A stretch of DNA of 64,000 nt from Pseudomonas sp. DG56-2 (GTDB lineage Bacteria; Pseudomonadota; Gammaproteobacteria; Pseudomonadales; Pseudomonadaceae). The stretch spans positions 4,108,501 through 4,172,500 of the forward strand of contig NZ_CP032311.1 of the NCBI RefSeq assembly GCF_004803755.1, read 5' to 3'. Below, piece by piece: positions 35,882 through 43,621 of this stretch; the stretch's first letter is position 1, and each line of letters opens with the position of its first letter. The translations under genes and the position numbers were made by a program. Under the pieces are notes generated by a model. That model worked only from the letters and a program-made list of their open reading frames with translations, did not search any database and was not told where the DNA came from.

Positions 35882-36664
35882 ATGCCACGTTTCGCCGCTA
35901 ACCTGTCCATGCTGTTCACCGAGCAGGACTTTCTCGCCCGTTTCAAGGCTGCAGCCGACGCCGGCTTCAGCGGTGTCGAATACCTGTTCCCGTACGACTT
36001 CAGCTCGGCTGAAATCAAGCAGCAGCTCGATGCCCACGGCCTGACCCAGGTGCTGTTCAACCTGCCTGCCGGTGACTGGGCCAACGGTGATCGCGGCATC
36101 GCGTGCGATCCGGCTCGCGTCGAGCAGTTCCGTGCTGGCGTCGACCTGGCCATTGCCTACGCCCAGGTGCTGGGCAACACCCAGGTCAACTGCCTGGCGG
36201 GTATTCGTCCTCAAGGCCCGGATTGCGCCACCGTACGCAAGACCTTCGTCGACAACCTCAAGTACGCTGCCGACAAACTGCAAGCCGCCGGGATCAAGCT
36301 GGTCATGGAAATGATCAACACCCGTGACATCCCAGGCTTCTACCTGAACACCACCAAGCAGGCCCTGGAGATCCAGGCCGAAGTTGGCAGCAGCAACCTG
36401 TTCCTGCAGTACGACATCTACCACATGCAAATCATGGAAGGGGATCTGGCTCGCACCATGGAAGGCAACCTGGCCAAGATCAACCACATCCAGCTTGCTG
36501 ACAACCCAGGCCGTAACGAGCCGGGTACTGGCGAAATCAACTACCGCTTCCTCTTCGAACACCTGGACCGCATTGGCTACCAGGGCTGGGTGGGCTGTGA
36601 ATACAAGCCGCTGACCACCACCGAAGCAGGCCTGGGCTGGTTGAAAACGCACAACGCGATCTAA
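35882..36664 (+). CDS. hyi: Hydroxypyruvate isomerase
   Basis: 260 residues, xylose-isomerase-like TIM barrel. MPRFAANLSMLFTEQDFLARFKAA opens the protein; GFSGVEYLFPYDFS, VNCLAGIRP, LVMEMINTRDIPGFYL (catalytic Glu), QYDIYHMQIMEGDL and GCEYKPL follow. It interconverts hydroxypyruvate and tartronate semialdehyde. It sits 57 bp after gcl behind a hairpin, with AAGGAGAC as ribosome site. Confidence 0.95.
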   Translation: MPRFAANLSMLFTEQDFLARFKAAADAGFSGVEYLFPYDFSSAEIKQQLDAHGLTQVLFNLPAGDWANGDRGIACDPARVEQFRAGVDLAIAYAQVLGNTQVNCLAGIRPQGPDCATVRKTFVDNLKYAADKLQAAGIKLVMEMINTRDIPGFYLNTTKQALEIQAEVGSSNLFLQYDIYHMQIMEGDLARTMEGNLAKINHIQLADNPGRNEPGTGEINYRFLFEHLDRIGYQGWVGCEYKPLTTTEAGLGWLKTHNAI

Positions 36665-36716
36665 GTACCCGCTCGCATCGGGTCACCCTATCGAACAATT
36701 ACAAGAGGCATCTCTC

Positions 36717-37610
36717 ATGGCTAAAATCGGATTTATCGGCACCGGCATCATGGGCCGCCCAATGGCGCAGAACCTGCAGAAAGCCGGTCACAGCCTGTTC
36801 CTGTCCACCCATCACGATGCAGCCCCGGCTGACCTGGTCGCCGCAGGCGCCGTCGCCCTGGCCAACCCGAAGGAAGTGGCTCAGGAAGCCGAATTCATCA
36901 TCGTCATGGTGCCCGATACCCCACAGGTTGAAGCGGTACTGTTTGGTGACAACGGTGTTGCCCAGGGCGTGGGCCCGAACAAGGTCGTGATCGACATGAG
37001 CTCGATCTCCCCTACCGCCACCAAAGCCTTTGCCGAGAAGATCAAGGCTACCGGCGCTACCTACCTGGACGCCCCTGTTTCCGGTGGTGAAGTCGGTGCC
37101 AAAGCCGCGACCCTGAGCATCATGGTCGGTGGTTGCCCGAATGCCTTCGAGCGCGCACTGCCGCTGTTCCAGGTCATGGGCAAGAACATCACCCGCGTGG
37201 GTGGTAGCGGCGACGGCCAGACCGCCAAGGTTGCCAACCAGATCATCGTCGCCCTTAACATTCAGGCCGTAGCCGAAGCTCTGCTGTTTGCCGCCAAGAA
37301 CGGCGCAGACCCTGCCAAGGTTCGTGAAGCACTGATGGGTGGCTTCGCTTCTTCGAAGATCCTCGAAGTACACGGCGAGCGCATGATCAAGGGCACCTTC
37401 GATCCAGGTTTCCGCATCAGCCTGCACCAGAAGGACCTGAACCTGGCCCTGCAAGGCGCCAAAGAGCTGAACATCAACCTGCCCAACACCGCCAACGCCC
37501 AGCAAGTGTTCAGCACCTGCGCAGCTATCGGTGGCGCCAACTGGGACCACTCGGCGCTGATCAAAGGCCTCGAGCACATGGCGAACTTCTCCATTCGCGG
37601 CGAAGAGTAA
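36717..37610 (+). CDS. glxR: Tartronate semialdehyde reductase (2-hydroxy-3-oxopropionate reductase)
   Basis: 297 residues, beta-hydroxyacid dehydrogenase family. N-terminal NAD(P) motif GFIGTGIMGRPMAQNL, substrate motif DAPVSGGEVGA near residue 117, and the catalytic lysine in GDGQTAKVANQI near residue 170. It reduces tartronate semialdehyde to D-glycerate. It is the third gene of the gcl-hyi-glxR row; an inverted repeat and a terminator-like hairpin follow before ttuD. Confidence 0.96.
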   Translation: MAKIGFIGTGIMGRPMAQNLQKAGHSLFLSTHHDAAPADLVAAGAVALANPKEVAQEAEFIIVMVPDTPQVEAVLFGDNGVAQGVGPNKVVIDMSSISPTATKAFAEKIKATGATYLDAPVSGGEVGAKAATLSIMVGGCPNAFERALPLFQVMGKNITRVGGSGDGQTAKVANQIIVALNIQAVAEALLFAAKNGADPAKVREALMGGFASSKILEVHGERMIKGTFDPGFRISLHQKDLNLALQGAKELNINLPNTANAQQVFSTCAAIGGANWDHSALIKGLEHMANFSIRGEE

Positions 37611-37627
37611 GTAAAAGCAGTAAGTAG

Positions 37628-37690
37628 CAAGCTTCAAGCGGCAAGAAGAGGCAGGCCGCGCATCGATCTGCCGCTCTTGCAGCTTGGAAC
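37628..37690. repeat. Imperfect inverted repeat (CAAGCT...AGCTTG class)
   Basis: GCAAGCTTCAAGCGGCAAG and AGAGGCAG on one side face CTGCCGCTCTTGCAGCTTGG on the other. Same class as 28018-28086. Confidence 0.7.
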
Positions 37691-37710
37691 TTGACGCTAA
37701 AGCGCACCAC

Positions 37711-37754
37711 CGCCCCTGGGTATGCCTGCACGGAGGTCTGCCCAGGGGCGTTTT
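37711..37754 (+). terminator. Terminator-like hairpin between glxR and ttuD
   Basis: CGCCCCTGGG (37711-37720) is exactly complementary to CCCAGGGGCG (37741-37750), followed by TTTT. It would separate gcl-hyi-glxR from ttuD-pykF or set their ratio by attenuation. Confidence 0.65.
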
Positions 37755-37787
37755 CGGTTTTGAAGAATAATAAGATTGGAGCCTGCC

Positions 37788-39062
37788 ATGTCGGTCGATC
37801 CGCAACACTTTCTGCGCGAGTTGTTCGCCACGGCCATCGATGCCGCACACCCTCGCCAGGTGCTTGAAGCACACCTGCCCAGCGACCGCAGTGGTCGCGT
37901 CATAGTCATCGGCGCCGGCAAGGCCGCAGCGGCCATGGCTGAAGTGGTCGAACGCAATTGGCAAGGCCCGGTTTCCGGCCTGGTTGTGACCCGCTACGGG
38001 CACGGCGCCAGTTGCTCGAAGATCGAAGTAGTCGAAGCGGCGCACCCGGTTCCCGATGCCGCAGGCCTGGCGGTCGCCAAGCGTGTGCTGGAGATGGTCA
38101 GCAACCTCAGCGCTGACGACCGGGTCATTTTCCTGCTCTCCGGTGGTGGCTCTGCGCTGCTGGCACTGCCCGCCGAAGGCCTGACCCTGGCCGATAAGCA
38201 GCAGATCAACAAAGCGCTACTCAAGTCCGGCGCCACCATCGGCGAGATGAACTGTGTGCGCAAGCACCTCTCGGCGATCAAGGGCGGCCGCCTGGCCAAG
38301 GCCTGCTGGCCTGCCACGGTCTACACCTATGCAATTTCCGATGTACCTGGCGACCTGGCCACGGTCATCGCCTCCGGCCCTACCGTGGCCGACCCGAGCA
38401 CTTCAGCCGAAGCGTTGGCAATCCTCAAGCGCTACAACATTGAAGCTCCCGCTGCAGTCACCGCCTGGTTGAACAACCCAGCCTCGGAAACCGTCAAGGC
38501 GGATGACCCTGCATTGGCGCGCAGCCACTTCCAACTCATCGCCCGCCCCCAGCAGTCGCTGGAAGCTGCAGCGGTCAAAGCCCGCCAGGCAGGCTTCAGC
38601 CCACTGATTCTCGGCGACCTGGAAGGCGAATCACGGGAAGTCGCCAAGGTTCATGCCGGCATTGCCCGTCAGATCGTGCTGCACGGCCAACCGTTGTCGC
38701 CACCCTGCGTGATCCTTTCCGGTGGTGAGACAACTGTCACCGTACGCGGCAATGGCCGTGGCGGACGCAACGCCGAGTTCCTCCTGAGCCTGACCGAAAG
38801 CCTGAAGGGATTGCCCGGTGTCTACGCCCTGGCCGGCGACACCGATGGTATCGATGGCTCGGAAGACAACGCCGGTGCCCTGATGACCCCGCAAAGCTAT
38901 GCACGCGCGGCAGCCTTGGGGCTGTCGGCCAGCGATGAACTGGACAACAACAATGGCTATGGCTACTTCGCCGCGCTCGACGCCTTGATCGTCACCGAGC
39001 CGACGCGGACCAACGTCAACGATTTTCGCGCCATTCTGATCCTTGAGAGTGCCAAACCATGA
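37788..39062 (+). CDS. ttuD: Glycerate 2-kinase / TtuD (MOFRL family)
   Basis: 424 residues. An N-terminal DUF4147-type domain (VIVIGAGKAAAAMAEVVE; LLSGGGSALLALPAEGLTL; NCVRKHLSAIKGGRLAKACWP) and a C-terminal MOFRL domain (CVILSGGETTVTVRGNGRGGRN; ALAGDTDGIDGSEDNAGA). Often annotated as hydroxypyruvate reductase, but this family includes characterised glycerate 2-kinases. Its place between GlxR (makes glycerate) and pyruvate kinase fits phosphorylation to 2-phosphoglycerate. Its stop overlaps the pykF start (ATGA at 39059). Confidence 0.9.
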   Translation: MSVDPQHFLRELFATAIDAAHPRQVLEAHLPSDRSGRVIVIGAGKAAAAMAEVVERNWQGPVSGLVVTRYGHGASCSKIEVVEAAHPVPDAAGLAVAKRVLEMVSNLSADDRVIFLLSGGGSALLALPAEGLTLADKQQINKALLKSGATIGEMNCVRKHLSAIKGGRLAKACWPATVYTYAISDVPGDLATVIASGPTVADPSTSAEALAILKRYNIEAPAAVTAWLNNPASETVKADDPALARSHFQLIARPQQSLEAAAVKARQAGFSPLILGDLEGESREVAKVHAGIARQIVLHGQPLSPPCVILSGGETTVTVRGNGRGGRNAEFLLSLTESLKGLPGVYALAGDTDGIDGSEDNAGALMTPQSYARAAALGLSASDELDNNNGYGYFAALDALIVTEPTRTNVNDFRAILILESAKP

Positions 39063-40474
39063 CGCCTGACAAAAAAGTCAAAATCCTCGCTACCCTGGGC
39101 CCTGCCATCAAGGGTATCGATGACATTCGCCAACTGGTCGAGTCGGGAGTGAACATCTTCCGCCTCAACTTCAGCCACGGCGAACACGAAGACCACGCCC
39201 TGCGCTTCCAGTGGATTCGCGAAGTAGAGAGCCAGCTCAACTACCCGCTGGGGATTCTCATGGACCTGCAGGGGCCGAAGCTGCGCGTCGGCCGCTTCGC
39301 CGAGGGCAAGGTCCAGTTGCAACGTGGCCAGGCCCTGCGCCTGGACCTGGACAGCACCCCCGGGACCCTCGAGCGGGTCAACCTGCCGCATCCGGAAATC
39401 ATCGCGGCCCTGGAACCTGGCATGGACCTGCTGCTCGATGACGGCAAACTGCGTCTGCGGGTTACCGCCAAGCACGATGACGCCATCGAGACCGAAGTAC
39501 TCAATGGCGGCGAGCTGTCCGACCGTAAAGGCGTCAACGTACCGCAAGCCGTGCTGGACCTCAGCCCCCTGACCGCCAAGGACCGCCGCGACCTGACCTT
39601 CGGTCTTGAGCTGGGTGTGGACTGGGTGGCATTGTCGTTCGTGCAGCGCCCGGAAGACATCGTTGAAGCACGTCAGTTGATTGGCGATCGCGCCTACCTG
39701 ATGGCCAAGATCGAGAAGCCGTCGGCCGTCACTCAATTGCGTGCCATTGCCGAGCTCAGCGACGCAATCATGGTCGCCCGTGGTGACCTGGGTGTGGAAG
39801 TGCCGGCCGAAAGCGTGCCGCAGATCCAGAAAAGCATCATCAACACGTGCCGCGAGCTGGGCAAACCCGTAGTGGTTGCCACGCAGATGCTCGAATCGAT
39901 GCGTTTTTCCCCAGCCCCGACCCGCGCTGAAGTTACCGACGTGGCCAATGCCGTGGCGGAAGGTGCCGATGCGGTGATGCTTTCGGCTGAGACGGCCTCC
40001 GGCGATTACCCGCTTGAAGCCGTGCAGATGATGAGCAAGATCATCCGTCAGGTCGAGAACGGTCCGGATTATCAGGCCCAACTGGATGTGGGGCGGCCCA
40101 AGGCAGAAGCAACGGTTTCCGATGCCATCAGCTGTGCGATCCGTCGCATTAGCGGCATCTTGCCTGTGGCGGTGCTGGTCAACTACAGCGAGTCGGGCGC
40201 ATCGACCCTGCGTGCCGCTCGCGAGCGGCCACGGGCACCGATCCTCAACTTGACGCCGAACCTGGCCACCGCCCGACGCTTGAGCGTGGCTTGGGGTGTG
40301 CACTCAGTGGTCAATGATCGCCTGCGCCAGGTCGATGAAATCTGCTCCACCGCACTGGAAATCGCCCAGGCCCAAGGCATGGCGAGCCGTGGCGACACCC
40401 TGTTGATTACTGCAGGTGTGCCTTTTGGCAAACCTGGATCGACTAACACGCTGCGGATCGAAACCTTGGTCTGA
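39059..40474 (+). CDS. pykF: Pyruvate kinase
   Basis: 471 residues. KVKILATLGPAIKG at the N-terminus, FRLNFSHGEHEDH, MDLQGPKLRVG, the catalytic-lysine motif MAKIEKP and MVARGDLGVEVP, then a regulatory C-domain. It makes pyruvate and ATP from PEP, completing the glyoxylate-derived glycerate route. Start overlaps ttuD by 4 bp, so it appears to be the pathway-dedicated isozyme rather than the housekeeping one. Followed by a REP element. Confidence 0.95.
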   Translation: MTPDKKVKILATLGPAIKGIDDIRQLVESGVNIFRLNFSHGEHEDHALRFQWIREVESQLNYPLGILMDLQGPKLRVGRFAEGKVQLQRGQALRLDLDSTPGTLERVNLPHPEIIAALEPGMDLLLDDGKLRLRVTAKHDDAIETEVLNGGELSDRKGVNVPQAVLDLSPLTAKDRRDLTFGLELGVDWVALSFVQRPEDIVEARQLIGDRAYLMAKIEKPSAVTQLRAIAELSDAIMVARGDLGVEVPAESVPQIQKSIINTCRELGKPVVVATQMLESMRFSPAPTRAEVTDVANAVAEGADAVMLSAETASGDYPLEAVQMMSKIIRQVENGPDYQAQLDVGRPKAEATVSDAISCAIRRISGILPVAVLVNYSESGASTLRAARERPRAPILNLTPNLATARRLSVAWGVHSVVNDRLRQVDEICSTALEIAQAQGMASRGDTLLITAGVPFGKPGSTNTLRIETLV

Positions 40475-40484
40475 CGTAATAATC

Positions 40485-40550
40485 ATCGCGGGGCAAGCCC
40501 GCTCCCACAGGCACATGATGCCTTGCCGGGAACGAGCTAGCCCCGCGATG
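40485..40550. repeat. REP element pair (P. putida type)
   Basis: ATCGCGGGGCAAGCCCGCTC and GAACGAGCTAGCCCCGCGAT face each other, between pykF and the urea transporter gene. Confidence 0.85.
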
Positions 40551-40627
40551 GCTACGACACACTATCCACGTGGGAAAACCCAGCCCGATAGAGGCTGCCC
40601 CACTCCACATCAACCCAGACTGCCCCC

Positions 40628-41515
40628 ATGTACACCAAGAATTTCGTCAATCCGTGCCCCGACTGGGCCACGGCCTTGCTCAATGGCTTCAGCCAGGTGC
40701 TGCTGCAGCGCAACCCGCTGTGCGGCCTGTCATGCCTGCTGGCTATCACCCTGACTGCCCCCGACCTGATCGGCGGTGCCTTGCTCGGCGCCCTCGCCGG
40801 CCTGCTCACCGCCCAACGTCGTGGCTACAATCGTACGGATCGCCAAGCCGGCCTGTATAGCTACAACGGCGTACTGATCGGCCTTCTGCTCAGCTACGCA
40901 CTCCCCTGGTCGGCCATCCTGCCACCGCTGATCATCGCCGCTGGCGGCCTGAGCAGCATGATCGTGCATCAGTGGCTCAAGCGCGCCAGCTCCAACCTAC
41001 TGCTGCCCGCCTACACGGCACCGTTCGTGTTGATCGGCTGGGCAGTGCTGCTGGTCAGTGAACCGAGCGCCGCCGCTTCCAGCCCGATCGAGCACAACGC
41101 GCTTTATGCCCTGGCATGCGGTCTCGGTCAGGTCTTCTTGCTGGACAGCCCTTTCGCCGGCCTGTTGATCGCCATCGGCTTGTTCATCTCCAACCGCTAC
41201 GCCGCTGCCTGGGCATTACTCGGCGCAGCGCTGGGTGGAAGTGTCGCCCTGCTCGGCGGTGAAGCCAACGCAGCCTATGCCGGTCTGTACGGTTTCAATG
41301 CCGCCCTCGCCGCCCTCGCCTTCAGTCAGACGCGCAAACAGCCGTGGCTGCCGCTGCTGGCAATTATCCTGGCAATCATTCTGCAACCGCTGGTTGCGCA
41401 ACTGCCGGTGCCAGGTCTGACCGCCCCCTTCATTCTTGCCTGTTGGCTGGTACTAATCGGCCAGCGCCTGACACGTCAGCCGCTCACCCGCAGGACCGGC
41501 CGCTTGCATAGCTGA
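40628..41515 (+). CDS. Urea transporter (UT family)
   Basis: 295 residues, about ten hydrophobic helices in two internally similar halves, as in UT-type urea channels: an N-terminal NGFSQVLLQRNPLCGLSCLLAI and, in the second half, GLGQVFLLDSPFAGLLIAIGLFI. GLYSYNGVLIGL and AGLYGFNAALAALAF are the paired repeat motifs. It moves urea across the inner membrane. AllA in this window produces urea, so either export of pathway urea or uptake is possible. Confidence 0.88.
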   Translation: MYTKNFVNPCPDWATALLNGFSQVLLQRNPLCGLSCLLAITLTAPDLIGGALLGALAGLLTAQRRGYNRTDRQAGLYSYNGVLIGLLLSYALPWSAILPPLIIAAGGLSSMIVHQWLKRASSNLLLPAYTAPFVLIGWAVLLVSEPSAAASSPIEHNALYALACGLGQVFLLDSPFAGLLIAIGLFISNRYAAAWALLGAALGGSVALLGGEANAAYAGLYGFNAALAALAFSQTRKQPWLPLLAIILAIILQPLVAQLPVPGLTAPFILACWLVLIGQRLTRQPLTRRTGRLHS

Positions 41516-41559
41516 AGCGCTGCCCCTAGGCTCAGCTGCATTGTGCAATGGAGCTGAGC

Positions 41560-42384
41560 ATGGACACCCCTTCGAGCTGGCGCGAGCGGCTCTTCGTTAT
41601 CGTTTTTCAAACCGACACCGTGGCCGGCCGACGTTTTGACAGCATCTTGTTGCTGATCATCCTGGCCAGCCTGATCACTGTAATCCTCGACAGCATTGAT
41701 GACGTCCACCAGAACTACGCCGGACTTCTGGCCTCGATCGAGTGGGGTTTCACCGCCATCTTTCTGGCTGAGTATCTGGTGCGCTTGTACTGCTCACCCA
41801 AGCCGCTGCGCTACGCCTTCAGCTTTTACGGGCTGGTTGACCTGTTGGCCATTGTCCCGGGGATCATTGCCCTGTACTACAGCGACGCACAGTATCTGCT
41901 GATCATTCGGGTCATTCGAATGCTGCGGATCTTTCGCGTGCTCAAGCTCAGTCCTTACCTCAAGCAAGCGCATTACCTGCTTTCAGCCCTGCAAGGCAGC
42001 AAACAGAAAATCATCGTGTTTCTGGTCAGCGTCTCTACCCTGGTGACCGTATTCGGCACCCTTATGTATGTGGTCGAAGGACCTGAACATGGCTTCAGCA
42101 GCATCCCCAAGGGTATTTACTGGGCGATCGTGACCCTGACCACGGTCGGCTTTGGCGACATCGTCCCGAAGACGCCACTGGGCCAGGTGATTTCCTCGAT
42201 GGTGATGATCACCGGTTACTCGATCATTGCCGTACCCACGGGCATTTTTACCGCTGAACTGGCCAATGCCATGCGCGGTGAGCAACTCAAGCACGATTGT
42301 CCGGTCTGTCACAAAGGCCACCATGAACATGGCGCGGCCTTCTGCTCGCGCTGTGGCAATGCACTGTTCAAGAAAATGGAATAA
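41560..42384 (+). CDS. Voltage-gated-type potassium channel with C-terminal zinc ribbon
   Basis: 274 residues. Six transmembrane segments; the S4-like helix is IIRVIRMLRIFRVLKL with regularly spaced Arg. The pore is TLTTVGFGDIVP near residues 192-203 (a GFGD filter). The C-terminus CPVCHKGHHEHGAAFCSRCG is a CxxC ... CxxC zinc-ribbon-like knuckle, not seen in classical Kv channels. ATG 41560 is preferred over 41548 because GGAG lies six bases before it. Monocistronic by spacing. Confidence 0.87.
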   Translation: MDTPSSWRERLFVIVFQTDTVAGRRFDSILLLIILASLITVILDSIDDVHQNYAGLLASIEWGFTAIFLAEYLVRLYCSPKPLRYAFSFYGLVDLLAIVPGIIALYYSDAQYLLIIRVIRMLRIFRVLKLSPYLKQAHYLLSALQGSKQKIIVFLVSVSTLVTVFGTLMYVVEGPEHGFSSIPKGIYWAIVTLTTVGFGDIVPKTPLGQVISSMVMITGYSIIAVPTGIFTAELANAMRGEQLKHDCPVCHKGHHEHGAAFCSRCGNALFKKME

Positions 42385-42477
42385 GCAAAGCACTTTTTAA
42401 TCTTTTAGCGCCTAAGCTTCACCCGCTATAGTCGCTGGCATAATGCCTTTAACGCTAATTCGAACAAGGAATGCGCA

Positions 42478-43476
42478 GTGAAAAAACTCTTTAGTGCCTC
42501 GCTCCTGGCTGCCGGTCTTGCTGTCAGCGCCCTGGCTCAGGCCGCGCCGCCCCTGCTGAACGTTTCTTATGACGTAATGCGCGACTTCTACAAGGACTAC
42601 AACGTCGCCTTCCAGAAGCACTGGGAAGCCGAGCACAAAGAGAAGCTCACCGTACAGATGTCCTTTGGTGGTTCGAGCAAACAAGCGCGCTCGGTGATCG
42701 ATGGCCTGCCAGCTGACGTCATCACCATGAATATGGCCACCGACATCAATGCCCTGGCTGACAACGGCAAACTGGTCCCGGAGAACTGGGTAACCCGCCT
42801 GCCGAACAACAGCGCGCCGTTCACTTCGGCCACCGTGTTTATCGTGCGCAAAGGCAACCCCAAGGCCCTCAAAGACTGGCCTGACCTGCTCAAGGACGGG
42901 GTTCAGGTCATCGTGCCGAACCCGAAAACCTCCGGCAACGGCCGTTACACCTACCTCTCTGCCTGGGGCTATGTCCTGAAGAACGGCGGTGACGAGAACA
43001 AGGCCAAGGACTTTGTCGGCAAGCTGTTCAAGCAGGCCCCTGTACTCGACACAGGCGGTCGCGCGGCGACCACCACGTTCATGACCAACCAGATCGGCGA
43101 TGTGCTGGTGACCTTCGAGAACGAGGCCGAGATGATCGCCCGCGAGTTCGGTCGTGATCAGTTCGAGGTTATCTATCCAAGCGTTTCCGCCGAAGCAGAG
43201 CCACCCGTGACGGTAGTCGACAAGGTCGTGGACAAGAAAGGCACCCGTGCCACTGCCGAGGAATACCTCAAGTACCTGTGGTCGCCAGAAGCCCAGGAAA
43301 TTGCCGCCAACAACTACCTGCGTCCGCGTGATGCAACCGTGCTGGCCAAGTACACCGACCGTTTCCCGAAAGTCGACTTTTTGTCGGTGGAGAAAACCTT
43401 TGGTGACTGGCGCACTGTGCAGAAAACCCACTTCAACGATGGTGGCGTGTTCGACCAGATTTACACCGGGCAGTAA
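42478..43476 (+). CDS. Periplasmic sulfate-binding protein (Sbp/CysP family)
   Basis: 332 residues with signal peptide MKKLFSASLLAAGLAVSALAQAA. Family signatures VSYDVMRDFYKDYNVAFQKHW, SFGGSSKQARSVIDGLPADV, PNPKTSGNGRYTYLSAWGY and FENEAEMIAREF. It binds sulfate or thiosulfate in the periplasm for an ABC importer. No cysTWA transporter genes are adjacent, so it must work with permeases encoded elsewhere. GTG 42478 is the only start giving the signal peptide. Confidence 0.93.
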   Translation: MKKLFSASLLAAGLAVSALAQAAPPLLNVSYDVMRDFYKDYNVAFQKHWEAEHKEKLTVQMSFGGSSKQARSVIDGLPADVITMNMATDINALADNGKLVPENWVTRLPNNSAPFTSATVFIVRKGNPKALKDWPDLLKDGVQVIVPNPKTSGNGRYTYLSAWGYVLKNGGDENKAKDFVGKLFKQAPVLDTGGRAATTTFMTNQIGDVLVTFENEAEMIAREFGRDQFEVIYPSVSAEAEPPVTVVDKVVDKKGTRATAEEYLKYLWSPEAQEIAANNYLRPRDATVLAKYTDRFPKVDFLSVEKTFGDWRTVQKTHFNDGGVFDQIYTGQ

Positions 43477-43621
43477 TGCCTGAACAGCACCGGCAGGGGC
43501 AGGCCGCCCCTGTCGGTTGCGTCTTTAGCTGCATTGAAAATGCCTTCAGTTCTGCGCTATTTCCAACCTGCCAGCGTTCATTGACTACCCTTTCCGTGGT
43601 CCACGGTTTAAGGAGTACCCA

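Noticed and set aside
34031..36652. 873-aa open frame on the minus strand
   Set aside because: It is the exact antisense of gcl and hyi; its openness follows from GC-rich codon bias. No ribosome site or recognisable domain, and composition is unlike a protein.
36699..40303. Two minus-strand frames of about 446-448 aa
   Set aside because: Antisense of glxR/ttuD and of pykF; low-complexity-like translations.
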